Shown in pieces: positions 1 through 5,778 of a stretch of 6,366 nt of DNA. Positions within the stretch are counted from its first letter, which is position 1; the number at the start of each line of letters is the position of its first letter. Source of the stretch: Mycobacteriaceae bacterium (GTDB lineage Bacteria; Actinomycetota; Actinomycetes; Mycobacteriales; Mycobacteriaceae); assembly GCA_013362555.1 (NCBI GenBank), contig JABFVX010000296.1, positions 1 to 6,366 of the forward strand, in the 5' to 3' direction. The translations under genes and the position numbers were made by a program. Under the pieces are notes generated by a model that was given only the letters and a program-made list of their open reading frames with translations, did no database searches and was not told where the DNA came from.

Positions 1-1803
1 GCCGCGCTGGCTCTGCGGCCCACGGCAGGCCGGTTGCTCGCCGTCGGCGGGGCGGACGGACTTTCGCTGTGGGCCCTCGGGCGCGACGGAGCGACGCCAG
101 GACGACGTCCCCTGCCGCCGCAGCCGCCCGGCCTTCGGGTCCGCGCGCTCAGTTGGTCGCAGTCCGGGGACCAACTGGCGGCGGCGACGGACCGCGGCCT
201 GATGGAGTGGACGGTCGCAGCAGACGGGCGGGCGACGCCGCGCCCCACGTCCGGCGCGTCGCGGGACGTCCGCAGTGTCACGTGGTCCGGCCCCGTGCTC
301 ATCACCGCCGCCGGCCGTGACGTCACGGTCGCGGACCGATCCGGAACCGCGCTGCCCGACCGGACGCTGACGCTCGGCGACGACGACGGCGACATCGAGT
401 CGGTGGTGGCCGACCCGGCCGCTGCCACCCTTGCTCTGATCACGAGCCGCCGCCGAGTCCTGCTCGTCGACACGGCAGGCCCCGCCCCGACGCCGATCGG
501 GCGGGTGCTCACCGGCGGGCAGGCGACGGCGGCCGCGTTCGACTCGACCGGAGCAACGCTCGTCGTCGGCCACGAGGACGGCACCGTCCAGCCGTTCGGT
601 GTGGCCGCACTGCGCCGGGCCGACATGTCGGCGGCGCCGGGACGGCCGTGGACCTCGCCCGGCTCCGTGGCGTCGATCGGCTTCACCGACTCGGACCGGT
701 CCATGGCCGTGGTGCACGAGGACGGAACGGTCCGGCGGTGGAGCCTGCCGGGACCTGTGACCGCTCCGGCTGATTCGGAGTACACCGGGTTTCGGGCCGA
801 TGCCGAGGGCACTGTCGCCGGAGTCCGCAAGCGCGGCACGCCCGGCCGTGACGACGAGCTGCACTTGTTCGATCTCAGCGACGGCGCACGGGAGTCGGCG
901 GCGCCGTTGACGATCGGACCGGACGGGCCCACCCGGGAGCCGATGACGGTGTCCGGCGACGGCACGGTCGCCGCGACGGCGACGCGGTCCGGTGAGATCC
1001 GGCTGTGGCCGATCGGACTGCGCCCCGGGTTCGCCCCGCGCAGCCCGGTGACGTTGCCGCTCAACGGCACCGGAGCCATCGCGTTGACCCATGACGGAAA
1101 GCTGTTGGCCGCGGCGGCATCCGGGGACCGGCGCATCGTTCTGGTCGACCTGTCGGCAGGCGCGGGCACGCCCACCGTCATCGACGCGGGCGGCAGAGTC
1201 GCGTCGGTCGAATTCGGCGCGAGCGGAGCCCTGCTGGCAGCCGGTGTCGGCGACGGCGTGCGGATGTGGGATGTCGCGGCGGGGCGTCCGCCCGCACCGG
1301 TGACCGACATCGCCGGCCTGGCCGGATCGCCGGGGACCATCACCCTGATCCGGTTGAGTCCGGACGGCTCCACGCTGGCGGCCGGCGGGTCCGACGGCAC
1401 TGTGCACCTGGTCGACGTGACTCGGCCGGGCCGAGCCGCCCGGCTCTCCTCGGTCCGGGTCCCGCTCGGTCCGATCCAATCGATCACGTTCAACCGCAAG
1501 GCAACTCGATTGGTCATCGGGGCCGACGTGCGGCTGACCGTCGTGGACATCAAGGACCGCCGCCGCCCCTCGACGTACGCCGTGCTCGGGGCCGGGCAGA
1601 CGGCGGGATACCTGGTCGACGCGAGCTACGGACCGCACGAGACGAGCCTGACCGCGGCGGGCACGCGAGGCAGCCTGCACACGTGGCGCACCGACGCGGA
1701 GTCGGTCGCAGACAGGCTGTGCGCGGACAGCCTGTCTGCGGTCACCGCGCAGGAATGGCGTATCTACCTGCCCGACACCCGGTACCGAAACCCGTGTTCC
1801 TGA
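1..1803 (+). CDS. WD40 beta-propeller protein, C-terminal part (5' end outside window)
   Basis: The frame is open from the first base, so the gene starts upstream; a TTG at base 34 is only an internal codon. The visible 600 residues form about eleven or twelve WD40-type blades. Each has a DG-type turn, a small hydrophobic strand (LAAG, LVVG, VAAT) and a closing W or hydrophobic residue plus D/S. Examples are SPDGSTLAAGGSDGTVHLVD near residue 455 and GDGVRMWDV near residue 420. The last 30 residues (CADSLSAVTAQEW, then a Tyr/Arg-rich end with a Cys second from last) match the usual tail of actinobacterial nSTAND1-NTPase/WD40 proteins. The N-terminal NTPase or effector domain is therefore probably outside the window; this is inference. 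WD40 propellers are protein-interaction platforms, and in STAND proteins they act as the sensor. The gene converges on the minus-strand gene ending at 1832, with only 28 bases between and no obvious terminator. Confidence 0.9.
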   Translation, partial: AALALRPTAGRLLAVGGADGLSLWALGRDGATPGRRPLPPQPPGLRVRALSWSQSGDQLAAATDRGLMEWTVAADGRATPRPTSGASRDVRSVTWSGPVLITAAGRDVTVADRSGTALPDRTLTLGDDDGDIESVVADPAAATLALITSRRRVLLVDTAGPAPTPIGRVLTGGQATAAAFDSTGATLVVGHEDGTVQPFGVAALRRADMSAAPGRPWTSPGSVASIGFTDSDRSMAVVHEDGTVRRWSLPGPVTAPADSEYTGFRADAEGTVAGVRKRGTPGRDDELHLFDLSDGARESAAPLTIGPDGPTREPMTVSGDGTVAATATRSGEIRLWPIGLRPGFAPRSPVTLPLNGTGAIALTHDGKLLAAAASGDRRIVLVDLSAGAGTPTVIDAGGRVASVEFGASGALLAAGVGDGVRMWDVAAGRPPAPVTDIAGLAGSPGTITLIRLSPDGSTLAAGGSDGTVHLVDVTRPGRAARLSSVRVPLGPIQSITFNRKATRLVIGADVRLTVVDIKDRRRPSTYAVLGAGQTAGYLVDASYGPHETSLTAAGTRGSLHTWRTDAESVADRLCADSLSAVTAQEWRIYLPDTRYRNPCS

Positions 1804-1831
1804 ACCGCGTCCGGTTGCCGCAGACGCGACC

Positions 1832-2110
1832 TCACTCGCTCGGCGTGCGCTGGTTGTCGGGCGAACTGCTGCACGGATTGGCCAGCGAGTCGGACCGCGC
1901 CGGGCTGCACGGCGAAGCCTGCGGAGTCGGCGGCGCCGGGTTCAGCGGACGCCAGGTCGGCGTCGGAGATCCGGGGGTGGTGCCGCTCAGCGCGGCCGTC
2001 CCCGCCTGCCCGGCCGAGACCACGCCGCCCCCCGCCGCCACGGCCACGGAGGCTACACCCGCCAGCAGCGCGGACACGTACCACTTGTTTCCCACCACAG
2101 CCGATTTCAT
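1832..2110 (-). CDS. Small exported Pro/Ser/Thr-rich protein, 92 aa, unknown function
   Basis: The ATG at 2110 is preceded by GAGGAG (2120-2115) four bases upstream, which fixes the start. Residues 10-32 form one hydrophobic, Ala/Val/Gly-rich segment after Lys2 and Lys9. This looks like a signal peptide with possible cleavage after VSA (residue 33) or GQA (residue 36), or else a single N-terminal membrane anchor. The rest (about 40-92) is rich in Pro, Thr, Ser and Asn with two Cys (68 and 80) and looks unstructured. The gene lies 43 bases after the stop of the other exported protein gene, on the same strand, so the two probably share an mRNA. I recognise no family. The low-complexity tail makes homology-based naming weak, but the ribosome-binding site and export signal support a real gene. 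Confidence 0.65.
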   Translation of the reverse strand: MKSAVVGNKWYVSALLAGVASVAVAAGGGVVSAGQAGTAALSGTTPGSPTPTWRPLNPAPPTPQASPCSPARSDSLANPCSSSPDNQRTPSE

Positions 2111-2153
2111 CGCTCTCCTCGATCATTGAACTGTGCGCTGCTCGGGCCCGCGG

Positions 2154-2576
2154 TCAGCACTCGAACCTCATCGGCCCGGAATTTCCAGGCTCCCCTGGCG
2201 TTCCGTCGACCAAGATCGTCCCCGACACGTGGAACGGATACTCCACGGCGGCCGTGCACTGCCCCAACAGATAGTAGGTTCCCGGCTGGTGAACCGTGCG
2301 GGCGGCGTGCTCGTAGAATGTGTCGATCCGGTACTGGTCCCGGCGCCAGAGCGTGACTGTCGCCGTCACGCTGCTGGGCATGTGCGGACACACGACCTTG
2401 AACGGCACCTTGATCATCCGGCTCGGCTGCCATTGCTGCACGGTGCCGAGCAGCAATTGGCAGTGCGGACGTGGCCCCTGGCGTACCGGACCAGCCTGCG
2501 CACCGGCCTGGCTAGTCGCGAGCACGACCGCCGCGATCAACCACGCTCGGCCGTGTCGGCGCTTCGACATGGACAT
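2154..2576 (-). CDS. Small secreted four-cysteine protein, 140 aa
   Basis: Several in-frame ATGs lie close together (2606, 2582, 2576, 2570). I chose 2576 because AAAGG (2587-2583) stands six bases upstream of it. Residues 6-10 are basic (RRHGR). Residues 11-28 are a hydrophobic stretch ending in AQA, a good type I signal peptidase site, so the mature protein starts near Gly29. The mature part has four Cys (39, 63, 107 and the C-terminal residue 140), which suits two disulfides outside the cell. Alternating hydrophobic stretches such as VTATVTLWRRD and GTYYLLGQC suggest a small beta-rich domain. The layout (CP...V-x-V-T-L-W-R, then G-x-Y-x-x-x-x-x-C) resembles many uncharacterised secreted actinobacterial proteins; that likeness is from memory. 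It is the first gene of a probable two-gene unit with the 92-residue protein. Function unknown. Confidence 0.8.
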   Translation of the reverse strand: MSMSKRRHGRAWLIAAVVLATSQAGAQAGPVRQGPRPHCQLLLGTVQQWQPSRMIKVPFKVVCPHMPSSVTATVTLWRRDQYRIDTFYEHAARTVHQPGTYYLLGQCTAAVEYPFHVSGTILVDGTPGEPGNSGPMRFEC

Positions 2577-2679
2577 GCTCATCCTTTCGCATCCGGATGC
2601 CCGCATCTGCGTCGGGCCCGTTCAGCCTCCGTCCCGGCCTGCCCGATGCGCACGAAGTCCATACACGTCCAAACACCTT

Positions 2680-2734
2680 CTTCCAGAACGACCCGTGGAG
2701 TGCGGTGAGCGCACTCCACGGGTCGTTCTGGAGG
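2680..2734. terminator. Long hairpin, likely terminator after the EF-hand gene
   Basis: Bases 2682-2704 and 2710-2732 are perfectly complementary (23 bp). The stem extends to 25 bp if a G-U pair and a G-C pair at the base are counted. The loop is five bases (GTGAG). The hairpin starts 10 bases after the EF-hand stop on the minus strand. It has no T-run on either side, as is common for actinobacterial terminators. It could also shield the downstream exported-protein genes from readthrough. Confidence 0.7.
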
Positions 2735-2743
2735 TTCGAAGCC

Positions 2744-3277
2744 CTACAACTCGCCGAAGGTCACGGTGCCCGGTGCATCCGGGTCGTCTCCGGCCCAGAA
2801 TTCAGTCCAGAGTTCGACGAACTCGGGCTTGGAAAGGCGTCCGTCGCCGTTGCCGTCCAGCCGGGCGAAGACCGCGTCGGTGTCGGTGGCGCGACCACTC
2901 CACGCCTCGATGAGGCCGCGGTACTCGGCTGCCGAGATCTCGCCGTCCCCGTTCTCGTCGACCGCCTCGAACATCGCCTCGGCGGTTCCGGTCACCGCGT
3001 CGAGCATCTCGCCGAGACGGTCGACCACGCCGAGCACCTCGTCGAGGGAGACCCGGTTGTCCCGATCGAGGTCGGACGCGGCCAGCAGAGTCGTCCACCA
3101 GCCCATCATGATGGTGTTCAGCCGATCCGCGGCCGGCGAACCGAGCGCCGATCCGCGCTGCACCGTCCATCGCCGCGCGAGCGCCCGAAAGTCGGCCTCT
3201 TCCAGGAAGCCGTCGCCATCGACATCCATCGCAACGAAAACGCCTGTGACCTTGCGTCGTTGGAGTTCGCTTGCCAT
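2744..3277 (-). CDS. Calerythrin-like EF-hand calcium-binding protein, 177 aa
   Basis: Four EF-hand loops are visible: residues 18-29 (DVDGDGFLEEAD), 69-80 (DLDRDNRVSLDE), 107-118 (DENGDGEISAAE) and 141-152 (DGNGDGRLSKPE). All carry acidic or Asn ligands at positions 1, 3 and 5 with helix-forming flanks. Loop 1 ends in Asp instead of Glu. Loop 2 has Asn instead of Gly at position 6, so its affinity may differ. Length and spacing, with a long insert between hands 1 and 2, match calerythrin of Saccharopolyspora and the sarcoplasmic calcium-binding-protein type. These are soluble cytoplasmic calcium buffers or sensors, and there is no signal peptide. The chosen start is Met at 3277. A longer reading from TTG at 3313 would overlap the promoter motifs. 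No Shine-Dalgarno sequence precedes 3277, which fits a leaderless mRNA. Confidence 0.9.
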   Translation of the reverse strand: MASELQRRKVTGVFVAMDVDGDGFLEEADFRALARRWTVQRGSALGSPAADRLNTIMMGWWTTLLAASDLDRDNRVSLDEVLGVVDRLGEMLDAVTGTAEAMFEAVDENGDGEISAAEYRGLIEAWSGRATDTDAVFARLDGNGDGRLSKPEFVELWTEFWAGDDPDAPGTVTFGEL

Positions 3278-3313
3278 GGTAGAGAAATACCGCAGAACAT
3301 GCAGACCGGTCAA
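3278..3313 (-). promoter_or_regulatory. Putative promoter giving a leaderless EF-hand mRNA
   Basis: Read on the minus strand, TTGACC (3313-3308) resembles a -35 box. After an 18-base spacer comes TATTTC (3289-3284), a plausible -10 box. Six further bases lead directly to the A of the start ATG at 3277, where transcription would be expected to begin. The absence of a Shine-Dalgarno sequence agrees with this. Leaderless genes are common in actinobacteria. The -10 match is only partial. Confidence 0.5.
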
Positions 3314-3333
3314 TCTACTTTACAGCTTCCAGG

Positions 3334-3372
3334 ATGGCCCACGATGTGCGTTGGGCGCACGTCATGGGTCAC
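3334..3372 (+). repeat. Imperfect palindrome, copy 1
   Basis: A 16-bp stem (3335-3350 with 3356-3371) contains one C-A mismatch and two G-U pairs around a TTGGG loop. It shares about 31 of 39 positions with the reverse complement of the element at 3582-3622, including the 15-base core GTGCGTTGGGCGCAC. It lies 19 bases beyond the tRNA 3' end, where it could serve as the tRNA transcript terminator. It also lies upstream of the EF-hand promoter. Confidence 0.75.
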
Positions 3373-3390
3373 CCCGGAGAGCCGCATCAG

Positions 3391-3463
3391 TTCCCCCGGC
3401 AGGTTTCGAACCTGCGACCCGCGACTTAAAAGGACGCTGCTCTGCCGACTGAGCTACGGAGGA
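3391..3463 (-). tRNA. trnK: tRNA-Lys (anticodon UUU)
   Basis: The cloverleaf folds by hand on the minus strand. The acceptor is TCCTCCG with CGGGGGA (one T-G pair), the D-stem is GCTC/GAGC, the T-arm is GCAGG-TTCGAAA-CCTGC and the discriminator base is A. The invariant T8, A14, G18G19, T33 and TTCGA are present. The anticodon loop is CTTTTAA, giving UUU at 3430-3428. CCA is not encoded. The anticodon stem GCGTC/GTCGC has a T-T mismatch at positions 30-40, which is unusual for a housekeeping tRNA. It may be an accessory tRNA-Lys copy. Confidence 0.88.
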
Positions 3464-3581
3464 CCGCGTTTCCCCCGGGGACCAACGGTTTGAAGACCGC
3501 TGCTCGCCCGATCGACTATGAGGATCCAACACCGAAACGGTAGCCGGACAAGCTCATCCGACGCCACCGAATAGCCGCCGG

Positions 3582-3622
3582 AATGACCTACCGAGTGCGC
3601 CCAACGCACGTCGTGGGTCATT
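3582..3622 (-). repeat. Imperfect palindrome, copy 2 (inverted relative to copy 1)
   Basis: An 18-base arm (3582-3599) pairs with 3605-3622 around a CCCAA loop, with two mismatches. Its reverse complement aligns with the element at 3334-3372. It lies 65-105 bases past the stop of the small membrane protein gene, so it could terminate that minus-strand unit. No T-run follows. The two copies bracket the tRNA gene in opposite orientation. Confidence 0.75.
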
Positions 3623-3686
3623 GTGGAGATGCTGTGACGCCTCCCTTGCCGGAAGGCCGCCGCCCGTTCCGGATACTGGATGTGGG

Positions 3687-4142
3687 TCAGGCTGTGGCGT
3701 TAACGGCAGGCTCGATGTGGCGACGGCGCGCCAGCAGGATGATCGCCAACACGGGGTACAGCAGGATCGGCAGCATGGTCCCGGCGTAGAGCGTCTGGTC
3801 GACCAGGATCGCGGTGCCCGATAACAGAGTGAAGTTGAGCGGCGACGCCATGCCTGCCGAAGGAGACGATTGCGCGTTCAGCACAGCCGTACTGCCATAG
3901 GTTGGCGGCTGCCATGGTTGAAGCACGGCAGGATCGACGCCGCCGACGACAATCGGTGGCGTCTCCAACGGCGGCAGTAGTCCACCGAGTGCCGGCCCCT
4001 CCGGGCGGCCGTCGAATGGACATGAGGCACCAGCACGGGCGTGCAGTCGCGTCGCATGCATGCCGGTCCACGTCTCCAGCTGACGAAACGACAGGTATGA
4101 ATCCGAGTCGGCGGAAACCAGGAATGCTTGATCGATGGCCAT
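3687..4142 (-). CDS. Small membrane-anchored protein of the EspG unit, 151 aa
   Basis: The ATG at 4142 is preceded by GAGGA (4152-4148) at five bases' distance. The N-terminal half (1-55) is polar with a conserved-looking stretch (DSYLSFRQLETWTG) and one Cys at 41. Residues 56-100 are rich in Pro, Gly and Ser, suggesting a linker. A hydrophobic segment covers about 121-138 (MLPILLYPVLAIILLA) and is followed at once by Arg-Arg-Arg-His and a short tail. No signal peptide is seen. A weaker hydrophobic stretch at 102-118 could be a second, less certain membrane segment, which would place both ends inside. The gene starts 61 bases after the EspG-family stop on the same strand and is probably cotranscribed with it. 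I recognise no family. The context suggests a membrane partner of a type VII accessory system; this is inference. Confidence 0.6.
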   Translation of the reverse strand: MAIDQAFLVSADSDSYLSFRQLETWTGMHATRLHARAGASCPFDGRPEGPALGGLLPPLETPPIVVGGVDPAVLQPWQPPTYGSTAVLNAQSSPSAGMASPLNFTLLSGTAILVDQTLYAGTMLPILLYPVLAIILLARRRHIEPAVNATA

Positions 4143-4202
4143 CTCGGTCCTCGCTCGCCGCAGGACAGTGCTGCGGTGACGACGTACGACCGACTCGTCG
4201 TC

Positions 4203-4958
4203 CTACCGCTCCTGCCGGGCCATACGAGATCGGATGGCGTACCCGAACAATGCGTGGAGCATGCGGATCATCAACTCGGGATCGATTCCGTAGCCCTGCG
4301 GCGTGTCGCCGGAAGCCAGCAAATACCGACCGTCATCAACGACGTCACACCAGGACACGATCGTTCCACATTGGGAAGGGCCGTTGCCGACGTAGATCTC
4401 AATCGTCCCCACCCGGTGTTTCGGTGAGGTCAGAATCCGGGTCGCCTGCGCACCCGACGTGAGCACAGTGCGCCCGATCGACCCGGCGGGGACGGACGGG
4501 AGAGTCTTCACCACCGCTTTGGCCAACGCGAGATCGCTGTGCTCTGTCATGACGAAATAGCCAGTGTGCGCAGGCGTGTTGCCCGGCAGCTGACGCACGA
4601 CATAGGAGTGGCCGTGCGCCCGCACCCCAAGCACCCGAACCCTCCCGCGCGGGTCCTCGGGCTTCGTCAGATCCCAAGCATTGACGACGACCCGGACCTC
4701 CGGCAGGTGCAAGGCCCTGACGAACTGCTCGAAGCTGGCGCCCAGCCGCATCCTGACATCACTGAAGACGTGTGTCGGATCCGACGGCAGGGGGTAACGG
4801 TGCCGAATCACGTTGGTGTAGATGAACGGATCCGGAACAGTGGCAAACTGGTACGGTGGCCAGAGCACCGACAGGTCCGCCGGGTTCAGCAGCCAACTGT
4901 TCGCGGCACCCATGGCCGCCGAATCCCTCAGCGCGGCAGCCCATGCCTGGTTATCCAT
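4203..4958 (-). CDS. EspG-family ESX secretion-associated protein, 251 aa
   Basis: EspG proteins are cytosolic chaperones that bind ESX (type VII) substrates, classically PE-PPE pairs, and keep them soluble for export. Family signs here are length (usually 250-300 residues) and an N-terminal stretch with Trp22 and Leu32-Trp33 followed by a Pro-rich strand. A central RVRVLGVRAHGHSYVVRQLP (106-125) comes next, then Ala/Leu-rich helices with LPSVPAG (153-159). The C-terminal IVSWCDVVDDGRYLLAS block (200-216) is followed by DPELMIRMLHALF. The match is by eye and moderately strong. The start at 4958 is set by GAGGAG (4971-4966), seven bases upstream; a longer frame from 5018 lacks such a site. The neighbours are an EspC-type substrate on the opposite strand and a small membrane protein directly downstream. 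No PE/PPE partner is in view, so its client is unknown; the EspC-type protein is the nearest candidate. Confidence 0.78.
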   Translation of the reverse strand: MDNQAWAAALRDSAAMGAANSWLLNPADLSVLWPPYQFATVPDPFIYTNVIRHRYPLPSDPTHVFSDVRMRLGASFEQFVRALHLPEVRVVVNAWDLTKPEDPRGRVRVLGVRAHGHSYVVRQLPGNTPAHTGYFVMTEHSDLALAKAVVKTLPSVPAGSIGRTVLTSGAQATRILTSPKHRVGTIEIYVGNGPSQCGTIVSWCDVVDDGRYLLASGDTPQGYGIDPELMIRMLHALFGYAIRSRMARQER

Positions 4959-5050
4959 TGCTGTGCTCCTCGTCGCCCCGACGCTGAATACCTCCAGCGC
5001 TCTCCAACCCGACGACACAGCACGTGGAAATCCGACAGCACGCGTTGCCT

Positions 5051-5245
5051 ATGCACCACCCACCTCGACCTCGATCTGCGGCGCGCCCGATCGAGTCGGT
5101 GCTCGCCGATGCCGAAATAGTCGTGCTTGCCGTCCCGACAGACCGCAACTATCTGACGAACGATGTCGGCACTGTGGCGAAGAGCGACCCGGTCGACTGG
5201 ATCATCGACCGGGCCGCTGCCATCATTCGGCGAGCTGCGCGCTGA
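5051..5245 (+). CDS. Possible small protein, 64 aa, unrecognised
   Basis: This + strand frame fills the space between the EspG-family and S1 genes and overlaps the 3' end of the S1 gene tail to tail by 23 bases. From residue 16 on the sequence looks protein-like (SVLADAEIVVLAVPTDRNYL, then DPVDWIIDRAAAIIRRAAR), with about three quarters G/C at third codon positions. The start is unclear: ATG at 5051 or GTG at 5024 or 5099, none with a good ribosome-binding site. It may be a gene fragment or noncoding. I recognise no family. Confidence 0.35.
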   Translation: MHHPPRPRSAARPIESVLADAEIVVLAVPTDRNYLTNDVGTVAKSDPVDWIIDRAAAIIRRAAR

Positions 5246-5426
5246 ATCGCAACGCCGCGGAGTCGTACTCGATCACGCGGACGTGCACCGTGGAGCCGGC
5301 TTCGGCACGAGCGCCGCGGACAAGCCCGGACAAGCCCGCGTTGGTCTCCACCAGAAGTCCAAACGGCTGGACGAACGTCACGACGGCGACGAGTTCGTCG
5401 CCGGGCTGCAGAAGGGTTTCGGCCAT
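5223..5426 (-). CDS. Single S1-domain (OB-fold) protein, 67 aa
   Basis: The whole protein is one S1-like module. It opens with PGDELVAVVTFVQPFGLLVE (8-27), giving the G-x-x-V-x-x-V-x-x-F-G pattern of strands 1-2. Then comes GLSGLVRGA (31-39), where S1 domains carry G-x-x-G-L-V-h. The end is AGSTVHVRVIEYDSAALRFS (43-62), matching the G-x-x-V-x-V-x-V-x-x-x-D-x-x-x-x-R-x-S signature. S1 domains bind single-stranded RNA, but free-standing ones can also bind protein. The ATG at 5426 has AGGGGG (5440-5435) eight bases upstream. A tandem 10-bp duplication lies inside the GLSGLV region without breaking the fold pattern. The gene is upstream of and codirectional with the EspG-family gene, but 264 bases apart, so cotranscription is uncertain. 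Confidence 0.7.
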   Translation of the reverse strand: MAETLLQPGDELVAVVTFVQPFGLLVETNAGLSGLVRGARAEAGSTVHVRVIEYDSAALRFSAQLAE

Positions 5427-5676
5427 GCGGCTCACCCCCTCTCGAATTGTCAGGGTGACTCTGGGCGGCGAGACACAGGCAACCTCAATCCTTCCGACGC
5501 GAGGTGGCGCTGGTTTCGGGCTCCGCCCGGTATCACGCCGCCGATCGTGACACGGCGCGAGCCCGGCCGCAATGGTCCAGCCGGAACGCGCGGCTCCCGC
5601 CGCAGCCAACGGCACGATGTCGAGATCGACGAGCCTCGTACGTAGGAGTAGTGAGACCTATCGCCGGGAGGAACAT
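5427..5676. other. Intergenic region between the divergent S1 and EspC-type units
   Basis: About 250 bases separate the S1 gene (minus) from the first + strand start. Reading frames here lack protein-like character or ribosome-binding sites. The region should hold the divergent promoters, but I find no convincing -35/-10 pair, operator or hairpin. Confidence 0.5.
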
Positions 5677-5775
5677 ATGGATGCCCGCTCTGCGGATACC
5701 GCCACACCCACGTTGAGCGGACAGTGCGCTGGGACGCGCAGCTGCCTGTCGAGCCACGATGCAGACAGGGGTTGA
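5677..5775 (+). CDS. Short upstream reading frame (32 aa), possible leader of the EspC-type gene
   Basis: The ATG at 5677 has a very good ribosome-binding site (GGGAGGA, 5666-5672), better than that of the gene it precedes. The frame ends in TGA at 5773-5775, one codon before the ATG of the EspC-type gene and in the same frame. The product would be polar with two Cys (residues 17 and 23) and resembles nothing I know. Translation ending here could couple to the downstream start. It is not an N-terminal part of the EspC-type protein, because that family normally begins right at the downstream Met. Confidence 0.4.
   Translation: MDARSADTATPTLSGQCAGTRSCLSSHDADRG
5767..5771 (+). promoter_or_regulatory. 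Ribosome-binding site of the EspC-type gene
   Basis: AGGGG lies seven bases before the ATG at 5779 and inside the short upstream frame. It sets the start of the EspC-type gene. Confidence 0.6.
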
Positions 5776-5778
5776 CGT

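Noticed and set aside
1764..2126. A minus-strand 120-codon frame starting at 2126
   Set aside because: It overlaps the 92-residue frame, which has the better-placed ribosome-binding site and an export signal. It also runs into the WD40 gene.
1266..2129. A 287-codon + strand frame overlapping the WD40 gene and the 92-residue gene
   Set aside because: It is a frame-shifted shadow of the WD40 gene, rich in Arg/Gly/Pro, with no ribosome-binding site.
2597..3493. A 298-codon + strand frame across the EF-hand gene and tRNA
   Set aside because: It is antisense to a clear EF-hand protein, runs through the hairpin and the tRNA, and has no domain-like character.
3334..3622. CRISPR array
   Set aside because: There are only two copies, in opposite orientation and about 210 bases apart with a tRNA between; there are no regular spacers.
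3391..3686. Genomic island attachment site at the tRNA
   Set aside because: No integrase gene and no direct repeat of the tRNA 3' end longer than the short TTCCCCCGG match at 3470-3478 can be seen.
5773..5775. Selenocysteine or readthrough at the TGA before the EspC-type ATG
   Set aside because: The EspC-type family starts at the Met just after it, that Met has its own ribosome-binding site, and no hairpin typical of selenocysteine insertion follows.
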